29,257 bases of DNA, taken from CAZRDB01 sp964598695. GTDB taxonomy: Bacteria; Armatimonadota; Zipacnadia; UBA1398. Positions 15,737 through 23,343 of the stretch are shown one piece after another. The stretch's first letter is position 1; each line of letters opens with the position of its first letter. The position numbers and the translations under genes are program-made. The notes beneath the pieces are model-generated. The model had not been told where the DNA came from and searched no databases. It saw only the letters and a program-made list of their open reading frames with translations. The stretch lies in assembly GCA_964598695.1 (NCBI GenBank), contig CAZRDB010000045.1, forward strand, positions 1 to 29,257, given 5' to 3'.

Positions 15737-17236
15737 TCAGAATCCCGCCACCTGCACGGGTTCGCCCCGGTACATCGGACGAGCCCGATCAGCCCCCAGT
15801 CTGTCGTAGTAGGCCGCGTTGGGCTGCTCCGGCGCGTCACCTGGCCACGGGGAGCAGCACCCCAACACCAGATCGTATCGGTAGCGAGCGCGGAGCCGAC
15901 AGTCCGGAGGGGGACTCGATCGGTCGGCGCGTCCCTCCATCACCTGGGTATCGGCGCGCAGAACGCCCGCCAGGCTCTGACACAGCGCCTCTCGGGCTTC
16001 AGGCGGGATCTCCGCCCAGACTCCGCTCCACCCGCTGGCGAACAACTCGCGCGCCGGCAGCGCGAGGAGCGGCAGACGGGCGCGCGCGGTCGCGAAGAAG
16101 GCGTCGGTGCGTTCTGTCAGGCCGGGGTCCGGCTCGTACCAGGTCCGACGCGCCTCGACCGCGGCCTCGTTGGGCGCCGCGCCCGACGTCGCCCAGACCG
16201 TCCAGTCGGCCGGCGAAGCCGGTGGCCGCTTCTCCGTATCGCAGACACACCAAGCCGACGTCAGCACCGCGCCGACGATCGACGCGCGAGGCTCCGGCGC
16301 TGTTCCGCGGGCGAACACCAGCCGCTCCGCCAGCGCCGGGTCCAGCCTCGGCATGGCTGCGGCGCCCTCCCACAGCAGCGGCCACACCTCGCCCAGCGTC
16401 TTGCCCGAGAGGTCGTCGAGCGCCACCGCGCGCGGATGTGCGACCTCCGCCTGCTCGGCAAGAACAGCCAGGTCGGGCGGCTCAGGCATCGCCCCCGTCC
16501 CCGTGGCGCCCGCGACCTCCCACCGGCAGGGCGAGGCGGCAAGAGCGCGCGAGGCCTCCTTCCACTCCCACGAGACCTCACCGTCATCTCCGAACTGCAG
16601 GGCGCGGAACGCATGGTGCTGCCAGCGGGCCATGAGCGCGACCGTGAGAGCCGGTTCCGGCTGGAGCGGGTGGCCGGACGCGAACTCGAGCGTGGGGGTC
16701 ACATTGACGACGCCGACCAGGCGCTCGCAGTTGTGGATCGCCTCGAGCCTCTCGGCGGGCAGGGGCTGCCGGTCCGAGGCCGCGCGCAGCACAGCGGTGA
16801 TGGCTTCGCGGCTCCGGGTCAGGTCGGTCACCTCGCCGCGCAGCATCGGCTCCCACGCCTCTGCAGGGATCGCAGAGAGCAGCGGCAGGAGAGGCATCAC
16901 GCGCTCTCGGTGCAGCTTGCCGACATCGGGCGTGGGCACGGGCCGCACCGGCGGCACGGGGCGAGCGACCGAGATGCCCCACATGGTCGGAGCAGTGGTC
17001 ATCGCCCACCCCGGGTCGCGCGTCGTCAGCGCCCAGCGGATGTGCTGCTCCGGCGTGAGGTCGGGGTAGAGCGTCGGGGGCAGCACACACAGGAAGGGAG
17101 GCGCGAGGGGATCGACGGCAGGCGGCTGCTGGCCGGCGGGGTTGGGCGGCTCGCAGAACGGATCCTCACCTACCGGCATGGCGCGCGACGCCAGGAGCAT
17201 GAACACGAGCGCGGCAGAGAGCCAGTGCGGACGCAC
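15737..17236 (-). CDS. Large exported protein of unknown function
   Basis: 499 aa from GTG 17236, not recognised. The N-terminus (MRPHWLSAALVFMLLASRA when the GTG is read as Met) looks like a signal peptide, followed by a Pro-rich stretch (about 25-50). The rest is mixed helical sequence rich in Ala, Trp and Pro with about ten cysteines, several in CxC or CC contexts (AWCVCDT, VLGCCSPW). No enzyme motif or membrane anchor is visible. The ribosome site is weak (GGGG-type). The frame stays open upstream to 17434, but that part crosses the promoter region and the 43-bp repeat. It is the first gene of a two-gene minus-strand operon with the 168-aa exported protein; the operon is flanked by identical repeats. 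Confidence 0.7.
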   Translation of the reverse strand: MRPHWLSAALVFMLLASRAMPVGEDPFCEPPNPAGQQPPAVDPLAPPFLCVLPPTLYPDLTPEQHIRWALTTRDPGWAMTTAPTMWGISVARPVPPVRPVPTPDVGKLHRERVMPLLPLLSAIPAEAWEPMLRGEVTDLTRSREAITAVLRAASDRQPLPAERLEAIHNCERLVGVVNVTPTLEFASGHPLQPEPALTVALMARWQHHAFRALQFGDDGEVSWEWKEASRALAASPCRWEVAGATGTGAMPEPPDLAVLAEQAEVAHPRAVALDDLSGKTLGEVWPLLWEGAAAMPRLDPALAERLVFARGTAPEPRASIVGAVLTSAWCVCDTEKRPPASPADWTVWATSGAAPNEAAVEARRTWYEPDPGLTERTDAFFATARARLPLLALPARELFASGWSGVWAEIPPEAREALCQSLAGVLRADTQVMEGRADRSSPPPDCRLRARYRYDLVLGCCSPWPGDAPEQPNAAYYDRLGADRARPMYRGEPVQVAGF

Positions 17237-17297
17237 GCGGCAACACCCCGATCCCCACGAACCACGACGGGACCGCGGGAACCGGCTCGACCGATAC

Positions 17298-17340
17298 GCC
17301 CCCGCGGCCCGGGCGACTCCGCGGAAGGAGCCGCCTCGCC
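17298..17340 (+). repeat. 43-bp direct repeat, copy B
   Basis: Exact copy of 15121-15163. It lies upstream of the 499-aa exported gene, between its start codon and the likely minus-strand promoter, so it would be transcribed in the 5' leader. The stem (17312-17320 with 17327-17335) pairs fully on that strand. Confidence 0.9.
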
Positions 17341-17355
17341 GGACACAGCGCGTCT

Positions 17356-17386
17356 CTTGTACCCCGCCCCCCGCCGTTTCTGTCAA
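17356..17386 (-). promoter_or_regulatory. Possible promoter of the exported-protein operon
   Basis: A perfect -35 TTGACA (17386-17381, minus strand), then TACAAG at 17361-17356 after 19 bp, or GTACAA after 18 bp. The spacing is long, so confidence is moderate. Predicted leader about 110 nt, including repeat copy B. Confidence 0.45.
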
Positions 17387-17401
17387 GGGGCCGGCTCGAC
17401 C

Positions 17402-17430
17402 TTGCAGCCCCGCGGGGGGCTCGCTAGAGT
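17402..17430 (+). promoter_or_regulatory. Promoter of the threonine operon, probably leaderless
   Basis: TTGCAG (17402-17407), 17 bp, TAGAGT (17425-17430), then six bases to the ATG at 17437. This places the transcription start at or next to the first base of the start codon. There is no Shine-Dalgarno sequence. The arrangement is that of leaderless genes known from GC-rich bacteria. It faces the minus-strand promoter at 17356-17386, back to back. Confidence 0.6.
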
Positions 17431-17436
17431 GCATCC

Positions 17437-19959
17437 ATGGGAAGCATCCTCGTCCACAAGCTCTCCAGCCGGTGTCTGACGGGGTCCGAGGCGATCGCCC
17501 GAGTGGCGGACCTCGTCGAGGGCGCGACGGCCGCGGCGCCTGCCGTTGTCGTCGTCTCCTGCCTCGCCGGGACGGCCGGCCTCTTACGCGGGGCTGCGGA
17601 GGCCGCCGCGCGCGGCGAGCTGGGCTCGGCGATCGGGGTACTCACGGAGCAGCTCGGCCGCCATGAGAGCACCCTCCACCACCTCGTGCCCGCCGAGCCG
17701 GGGCCCGTAACCTTGGAGCTGCGGGGGATCGCGGAAGAGGTTCGCGACCTGCTGCGCGGCGCCGCACTGCTGGGCGAACTGAGCCTGCGGACGCGCGACC
17801 GGATTCTCAGCGCCGCCGAGAAGCTCGCGGCGCGGGTCTTCGCCGCGGCCCTCCGATCGCGCGGGCTGCCGGCGGTTGCGCTCGACTCCGACGAGTTCGT
17901 CGAGACCGACGGCGAGTTCGGTGAGGCGAATGTCCTCTCCGACGTCGCCGGCCGTACCATCTCCGCCGTGCTCGGCGGGCATCTCGAGGCCGGCGCCCTA
18001 CCCATCGTGGCGGGCCACTCGGGACGCGCGCCCGACGGCGCCACCACCACCCTCGGCCGCGGCGGCGCCGATCTCACGGCGACGCTGATCGCGGCGGCTC
18101 TCGGGGCACGGGAGGTCCACATTTGGACCGACCGCCTGGGGATCTTCACCGCCGATCCAGCGACCGTGCCCGAGGCGCTGCCGATCGAGCAGCTCAACTA
18201 CCGCGAGGCCTCGGAGCTTTCGTACTACGGAGTCGAGGCTCTGCATCTGCGGAGCATGGCGCCGGTGCTGGGGCCGGGCATCCCGATCCGGGTCCGAAGC
18301 GCGCTCGCGCCCGAGGAGCCGGGGACCGTCGTCGACAGCCGGTTCCGCACCGGCTCGCACCCGGTGAAAGGGGTCGCGGCAGCCAAGGGGCAGTGCCTTC
18401 TGGCCGTCGAGGGGCGGGGCGGCCAGACTGTGCCACTGATCGCCGCCCGCGCGTTCCGCGTGCTCGCGGAGGCGGCGGTGCGCGTGACCATGGTCAGCCA
18501 GGCCAGTTCGGAGAGTTCGGTCTGCATCGCGGTGCCCGTCGGCGATTCCGGCCTCGCGGAGGCCGCGCTCAAGCGGGAGTTCCGCCGCGAGCTGACCACC
18601 GGCGAGGTCGACGACATCGCGGTCACGCACGGTCTCGCGCTCGTGGCGGTGGTGGGCCTCGGGATCCGCCATACGCCGGGCGTGGGGGCGCGGCTGTTCT
18701 CCGCCCTCGCGCGGCGCCGGATCAACGCCGTGGCGTGCGCCCAGGGCTCGTCGCAGTTCAACGTCACGGTCGCCGTCGACGAGGACCGTGCCGACGAGGC
18801 GGTCCGGGCGATCCACCAGGACTTCGGCCTCCACCGGCGCGACACGGGCTCCGACGCGGCAACCGCCTTCGATCTCGTGCTCCTCGGTCGCGGCAAGCTG
18901 GCCCGGTGCCTCCACGCGTTGATCGAGCGGCGGCGGCCGGTGCTCGAGGAGCGGTTCGGCCTCCGCGCCCGGCTGGTGGCGGTGATCGACGAACGGGGCA
19001 ACCGGCTCGTGGCGCCCGGCGGGCTCACGGCGGAGCAGCTTGCCCCAGCGCTGGCCGAGGGCGCGTCGTCCTTGGCCGAGTGCCCCGGCGCGCTCGCCTC
19101 CCCGGATGCGCTCACAGCCCTCCGCGAGGTGTTCGGCTACCGGCTGGTGCGGCCGGTCGTGCTGGACACGGCCCTCCCGCCCACGGGCCACGAGGTGCTC
19201 GTCGAGGCGCTGCGCCTGGGCGCCGACGTCGTCACCGCCAACAAGCGTCCGCTCGCCGGACCGCTCGCGCAGTACGAGGCGATCCGGCGGGAGGCCGAGG
19301 CGACCGGGCGGATCCTGGGTGTCGAGGCGACGCTCGGCGCCGCCCTGCCGGTCTTCGACACGATCGCGCGCCTGCTCGCGGCCGGGGATCGGATCACGCG
19401 GATCCGCGCGGCGGTCTCGGGAACGGTCGGCCACGTGTTGCGGCGCGTCGCCGAGGGCGCGACGTTCGCGGAGGCGGGCGCCGAGGCCTACGCGCTGGGC
19501 TTCACCGAGCCGGACCCGCTCGACGACCTCTCGGGCCGCGACATGCTCGAGAAGGCGGTGATCATGGCGCGAGCGGCCGGTCTGGTGCTCTCCGATGGAC
19601 CGGTCGCCCCGTGCGGCCTGGTCGACCTCGAGCCCGGGAGCGTCGCGCCCGAGCGCCTGGCGGAGTCGCTGGCGCCCTACGAACGGCGCGTCCGGGCGCT
19701 GGTGGAGGGCGCGCGCGAGCGCGGACGAGCCGTGCGGTTCGTGGCGACGATCACGCCCGCGGGTGTGGAGCTGGCCTTCGAGGAGGCCTCTCCCGACACC
19801 CCGCTCGGGCTGCTCCAGGGCACCGACAAGACCGTGCTGATCGAGACCGACCGCTACCACATGGGACCGCTGGTTCTCTCCGGCCCCGGCGTCGGGGCCG
19901 ATGTCGCGGCGATGGGCATGCTCCACGACCTGCTGCACATCGCGGCGGAGAGGAGGTAG
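17437..19959 (+). CDS. thrA: Bifunctional aspartokinase / homoserine dehydrogenase with degenerate kinase signature
   Basis: An 840-aa fusion of the ThrA type, covering the first and third steps from aspartate to threonine. The kinase part (1-300) has GRGGADLTATLIAAAL, HIWTDRLGIFTADP and REASELSYYGVEALHLRS, well conserved. But the N-terminal KFGGTS loop reads HKLSSRCL: Lys8 remains, while the following Phe-Gly-Gly-Thr positions are changed without any indel. Two ACT-type regulatory repeats lie at about 310-460, so threonine feedback is likely. The dehydrogenase part (about 475-840) has a nucleotide site LLGRGKLAR, TANKRPL (about 600), GFTEPDPLDDLSG and the catalytic-type Lys706. thrB starts 3 bp after it. 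Dehydrogenase activity is well supported; kinase activity needs testing. Confidence 0.93.
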   Translation: MGSILVHKLSSRCLTGSEAIARVADLVEGATAAAPAVVVVSCLAGTAGLLRGAAEAAARGELGSAIGVLTEQLGRHESTLHHLVPAEPGPVTLELRGIAEEVRDLLRGAALLGELSLRTRDRILSAAEKLAARVFAAALRSRGLPAVALDSDEFVETDGEFGEANVLSDVAGRTISAVLGGHLEAGALPIVAGHSGRAPDGATTTLGRGGADLTATLIAAALGAREVHIWTDRLGIFTADPATVPEALPIEQLNYREASELSYYGVEALHLRSMAPVLGPGIPIRVRSALAPEEPGTVVDSRFRTGSHPVKGVAAAKGQCLLAVEGRGGQTVPLIAARAFRVLAEAAVRVTMVSQASSESSVCIAVPVGDSGLAEAALKREFRRELTTGEVDDIAVTHGLALVAVVGLGIRHTPGVGARLFSALARRRINAVACAQGSSQFNVTVAVDEDRADEAVRAIHQDFGLHRRDTGSDAATAFDLVLLGRGKLARCLHALIERRRPVLEERFGLRARLVAVIDERGNRLVAPGGLTAEQLAPALAEGASSLAECPGALASPDALTALREVFGYRLVRPVVLDTALPPTGHEVLVEALRLGADVVTANKRPLAGPLAQYEAIRREAEATGRILGVEATLGAALPVFDTIARLLAAGDRITRIRAAVSGTVGHVLRRVAEGATFAEAGAEAYALGFTEPDPLDDLSGRDMLEKAVIMARAAGLVLSDGPVAPCGLVDLEPGSVAPERLAESLAPYERRVRALVEGARERGRAVRFVATITPAGVELAFEEASPDTPLGLLQGTDKTVLIETDRYHMGPLVLSGPGVGADVAAMGMLHDLLHIAAERR

Positions 19960-19962
19960 GCC

Positions 19963-20895
19963 ATGGGCCCCGCTCAGGAGGTACGCGCGTTCGCGCCGGC
20001 AACCGTGGCCAACCTCGGTCTCGGCTTCGACATCCTCGGACTGGCGATCGACGGCCCGGGCGACACGGTCACGGCCCGTCTCGTGCCGGGCGACGAGGTG
20101 CGGATGGGGAAGATCGAGGGCGATGGGGGGGCGCTGAGCCGGGTCGCCGCGGAGAACACGGCGGGCATCGCCGCCATCGAGACGCTCCGCAAGGCGGGGA
20201 TCGGCGCGGGCGTGGAGATCGACCTCGACAAGAACATGCCGATCGGCTCCGGGCTCGGCAGCTCCTCGGCAAGCGCGGCCGCGGCGGCGTTCGCGGTCAA
20301 CCTGCTGATCGGCTCGCCCCTGCGTAAGGCCGAACTGGTTGAGCCGTGCATGGAGGCCGAGGCCGTGGTGGCCGGGCGCCACGCCGACAACGTCGCGCCG
20401 GCGCTGCTCGGCGGCCTGATCCTCGTCCGCTCGACCACCCCGCTCGACGTGGTGCGACTCCCCGTCCCGGAGGGGCTCACCGTGGTTGTCGTGACGCCGG
20501 CCTACGAGCTGCTCACGCGGGAGTCGCGGGCGGTTCTGCCGACCTCCGTCTCGCTCGGACAACTCGTGCGCAATACGGCCAACGTGGCGGCACTCGTGAG
20601 TTCGTGCTACACGGGCGACCTGGGGATGATCGCGCGGTGCATCACCGACGAGATCGTCACGCCCGCCCGCGCGAAGCTCATCCCCGGCTGCCTCGAGGTG
20701 ATCGACGCGGCGATGGCCGCCGGGGCGCTCGGCAGTTCGATCAGCGGCTCCGGTCCCTCGGTCTTCGCGCTGTGCCACAGCGCGCGCAGCGCGCGCGGGG
20801 TGGCGCAGGCGATGGTGGCGGCATTCGAGGGCGCGGGGCTCTCCGCGCGCTCCGTCGTGAGCCCCGCCGACTGCCCGGGGGTGAGGCGGCTGTGA
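19963..20895 (+). CDS. thrB: Homoserine kinase
   Basis: A 310-aa GHMP-family kinase that phosphorylates homoserine with ATP, the step between the dehydrogenase and threonine synthase. Seen: FAPATVANLGLGFDILGLA at the N-terminus, the glycine-rich ATP loop PIGSGLGSSSASAAAAA at about 92-108, the HADNVAPALLGG segment, and SSISGSGPSVFAL near 265, all in the expected order and spacing. The length is typical. The start has AGGAGG six or seven bases upstream, inside the end of thrA, and begins only 3 bp after that stop. Its own stop overlaps the thrC start, so the three genes are translationally coupled. Confidence 0.97.
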   Translation: MGPAQEVRAFAPATVANLGLGFDILGLAIDGPGDTVTARLVPGDEVRMGKIEGDGGALSRVAAENTAGIAAIETLRKAGIGAGVEIDLDKNMPIGSGLGSSSASAAAAAFAVNLLIGSPLRKAELVEPCMEAEAVVAGRHADNVAPALLGGLILVRSTTPLDVVRLPVPEGLTVVVVTPAYELLTRESRAVLPTSVSLGQLVRNTANVAALVSSCYTGDLGMIARCITDEIVTPARAKLIPGCLEVIDAAMAAGALGSSISGSGPSVFALCHSARSARGVAQAMVAAFEGAGLSARSVVSPADCPGVRRL

Positions 20896-22181
20896 GCGAG
20901 GTCTCGTGGCATCTTCGCTGCGTCGACTGCGCGGCGACGTTCGATGGGATGGAGCTGCGGTACCGCTGCCGGTGCGGCGGGACGCTCGACGTGATCCACG
21001 CGCGCGAGGGCCTCGAGGCGCCGCTGTGGGAGCGGTTCGACGCGCGTCTCACCTCGCGCCACCCGGCCGACCGCTCCGGGGTGTGGCGGTTCCGCGAGCT
21101 GGTGCTGCCGCTCGAGGCCGACGAAGCCGTCGCGAAGCCCGAGGGCAACACCAACCTGTACGATGCGCCGGGCGTGGCGGCCTACGCCGGCCTCGAGCGC
21201 TTCCTGCTGAAGCACGAGGGCGAGAACCCGACGGGATCGTTCAAGGACCGCGGGATGACGGTGGGGGTGAGCGTGGCGCGCAAGCTCGGGATGCGCCGCG
21301 TCGCCTGCGCCTCGACCGGCAACACCTCGGCCTCGATGGCCTCCTATGCCGCGGCGGCGGGGATGGAGGCGCTGGTGTTCATCCCCGAGGGCAAGATCGC
21401 GCTGGGCAAGCTCAGCCAGTCGCTGGCGTACGGGGCGCGTACGATCCAGATCGAGGGCGACTTCGACCGGGCGATGCAGCTCGTCGAGCAGGCCTGCGCC
21501 GAGCAAGGGATCTACCTGCTCAACTCGCTCAACCCGTTCCGGCTCGAGGGGCAGAAGGCGATCGCTTTCGAGCTGCTGCAGGACCTGGGTTGGCGCGTGC
21601 CCGACTGGCTCGTGCTGCCCGGCGGCAACCTCGGCAACAGCAGCGCGCTGTACAAGGGCCTCGCGGAGCTGCGGGATCTCGGGTGGATCGACCGCCTCCC
21701 GCGGATCGCGGTGATCCAGGCCGAGGGCGCCAATCCGCTGTACCGGGCCTTCCGCACGGGTGAGGAGCTGGTCCCCATCGACCGGCCGGAGACGCTTGCG
21801 ACGGCCATCCGGATCGGCCGCCCGGTCTCGTGGCGGAAGAGCCTGCGCGGGGTACTGGCGAGCCATGGTTGCGTCGAGCAGGTCTCGGACGACGAGATCA
21901 TGGACGCCCACGCCGTCGTGGGAGCGGCCGGGATCGGAGCCGAGCCGGCCTCGTGCACGACGGTGGCGGGCTGCCGGAAGCTGGTCGCGGCGGGCACGAT
22001 CGCCCGCGGCGAGCGGGTCTGCGGGATCCTGACCGGCCATCTCCTGAAGGACGCGGACGCGACCGTCGGCTACCACGCCGGCGCCCTCCCGGGCGTCACT
22101 TCGCGCCGAGCCAACCGTCCGATGGTCGTGCGGGGGGAGCTGGACGCCGTGCTGGCCGCAGTCGCGCGGGGGCGCGCGTAG
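20892..22181 (+). CDS. thrC: Threonine synthase
   Basis: A 429-aa PLP-dependent enzyme converting O-phosphohomoserine to threonine. The N-terminus carries a four-cysteine treble-clef-like element (LRCVDCAATF and YRCRCGG), common in the zinc-ribbon-bearing class of threonine synthases. The PLP lysine is Lys118 in NPTGSFKDRGM. Further hallmarks are ASTGNTSASMASYAAAAG, PGGNLGNSSALYKG and TGHLLKDADA. The GTG start overlaps the thrB stop (GTGA), with GAGG just upstream, so it depends on thrB translation. It completes the branch to threonine; asd, needed for the second step, is not in the window. A 150-bp non-coding stretch follows with no clear terminator. Confidence 0.97.
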   Translation: MSEVSWHLRCVDCAATFDGMELRYRCRCGGTLDVIHAREGLEAPLWERFDARLTSRHPADRSGVWRFRELVLPLEADEAVAKPEGNTNLYDAPGVAAYAGLERFLLKHEGENPTGSFKDRGMTVGVSVARKLGMRRVACASTGNTSASMASYAAAAGMEALVFIPEGKIALGKLSQSLAYGARTIQIEGDFDRAMQLVEQACAEQGIYLLNSLNPFRLEGQKAIAFELLQDLGWRVPDWLVLPGGNLGNSSALYKGLAELRDLGWIDRLPRIAVIQAEGANPLYRAFRTGEELVPIDRPETLATAIRIGRPVSWRKSLRGVLASHGCVEQVSDDEIMDAHAVVGAAGIGAEPASCTTVAGCRKLVAAGTIARGERVCGILTGHLLKDADATVGYHAGALPGVTSRRANRPMVVRGELDAVLAAVARGRA

Positions 22182-22332
22182 AGCGAGACGGCGAGGGGCT
22201 CGGCATCGTCTGCCTCTCGGGGGGGCGAGGGAAAGGGGTATGCGGGGGAGGAAGCGAATACCTCACCTACCAGGCATTGACTCTGCACAGGGCAGGTCAC
22301 GTCGATAGACGATGATTCGGAGGGTTCGTCTC
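22182..22332 (+). other. Intergenic stretch before the lipoprotein pair
   Basis: No gene seen in these 151 bp. It holds a G-rich tract (22218-22224), a GGTAT...ATACC dyad, and a bulged 8-bp stem (TGAC-T-CTGC with GCAG-GTCA, 22278-22299). A -35-like TTGACT lies at 22277-22282 but has no fitting -10. A promoter for the next operon is expected here but not identified. Confidence 0.4.
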
Positions 22333-23343
22333 ATGCGCGTACTCGCCGTCGCCGCGGTCGCGTTAGCGATCGCGGGTTTGTGGTGTGTCGGCTGCGGGTC
22401 GGGAACGCCCGTCACGCCGTCCGGCAACGGCACCTATGTTATCAGCCCCCAGGCTTCCCCGCTGGACCTCACGGCCGGCCAACGCGTGAACTTCGCGGCG
22501 ACGCTTGCGGCGACAGCGGCCGCGGGGGAAGCCGAGGAGGAGCCGGTGGCTCTGACCTGGTCGGTCCAGGGCGACATCGGCACCATCAACGCCCAGACCG
22601 GAGCGTTCACGGCGACGGAGACCGCGAGTTCGTCGAGCCCCAAGACGGGGACCATTCGCGTCAGCTCCTCGGCGGGAACGGGCTCCGTCTCCGTGCGTGT
22701 GGGCGTCAGCCTGGCGGCCATCGCGCGGATCGTCATCTCCTACCCCTCGAACGTGCAGCTCAGCGCGCTGAGCCCGGGCCAGTCGGTGCAGTTCTCGGCC
22801 GTGGGCGAGGACATGTTCGGGAACCGCTCGGTGGGCGCCCGGCTCCTGATCAACCCCAACTGGAGCTGCGACCCGGCGCTCGGGTCCATCGACGCCCGTG
22901 GGCGGTTCGTGGCGGCCACGGGGCAGCAGACTGCCGCGGCGACCGGCCACATCACCGCCTCGCTTCCGGGCGTGGGCGGCATGGTCTCGGAGAGCCTCTC
23001 GGCCGCAGTCCACTTCCCGGCCCAGCTCGCGGCAACGCCTGGCACGCTCACCTATGGCGACAGCCTCTCGTCGCAGACCTTCACGGTTGCCAACCTGGGC
23101 AGCAAGCCGCTGACCTGGACCGCCTCGGATGACGCCGCGTGGCTCTCGCTCAGCGCCACCAGCGGGTCGGCGCCCGCCACGGTGACGGCCACCGTCAACC
23201 GGACGGGTCTCACCCCGGGCGCCGACTACACCGGGACCATCACGGTTCTCGGGTCGGACGGCCGCACGGCGCAGATCGCCGTCACGATGGCCGTCACGGC
23301 GCTCGACGTCGATATCAGCAGTACCGGAGGTGCGAAGCAATGA
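22333..23343 (+). CDS. Lipoprotein with Ig-like and BACON-like domains
   Basis: 336 aa. The N-terminus MRVLAVAAVALAIAGLWCVG, then CGSG, has a hydrophobic core and cysteines at 18 and 21; Cys21 after Val-Gly is the likelier lipid site, though the -3 residue is unusual. Two Ig-like (Big_2-type) modules follow: about 33-130 (ALTWSVQGDIGTINAQTGAF pattern) and about 135-225 (WSCDPALGSIDARGRFVA). Residues 231-318 match the BACON type (SQTFTVANLGSKPLTW, WLSLSATSGSAP, YTGTITV). Such modules bind carbohydrate or protein at cell surfaces. The start is set by GGAGGG eight bases before ATG 22333; the ATG at 22312 has none. The stop overlaps the next start (ATGA), coupling it to the clostripain-family gene. 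No enzymatic motif. Confidence 0.8.
   Translation: MRVLAVAAVALAIAGLWCVGCGSGTPVTPSGNGTYVISPQASPLDLTAGQRVNFAATLAATAAAGEAEEEPVALTWSVQGDIGTINAQTGAFTATETASSSSPKTGTIRVSSSAGTGSVSVRVGVSLAAIARIVISYPSNVQLSALSPGQSVQFSAVGEDMFGNRSVGARLLINPNWSCDPALGSIDARGRFVAATGQQTAAATGHITASLPGVGGMVSESLSAAVHFPAQLAATPGTLTYGDSLSSQTFTVANLGSKPLTWTASDDAAWLSLSATSGSAPATVTATVNRTGLTPGADYTGTITVLGSDGRTAQIAVTMAVTALDVDISSTGGAKQ

Noticed and set aside
15494..17479. Long plus-strand frame opposite the exported-protein operon
   Set aside because: Arg-rich, motif-free translation; the minus strand has signal peptides and, for the small gene, a good ribosome site. Since both minus genes are unrecognised, this rejection is less certain than the others.
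17998..20778. Long minus-strand frame opposite thrA and thrB
   Set aside because: Low-complexity Arg/Gly/His translation; the plus strand encodes clear threonine-pathway enzymes here.
22277..22305. Promoter for the lipoprotein pair with -35 TTGACT
   Set aside because: The -35 is good but no acceptable -10 hexamer lies 16-19 bp downstream.
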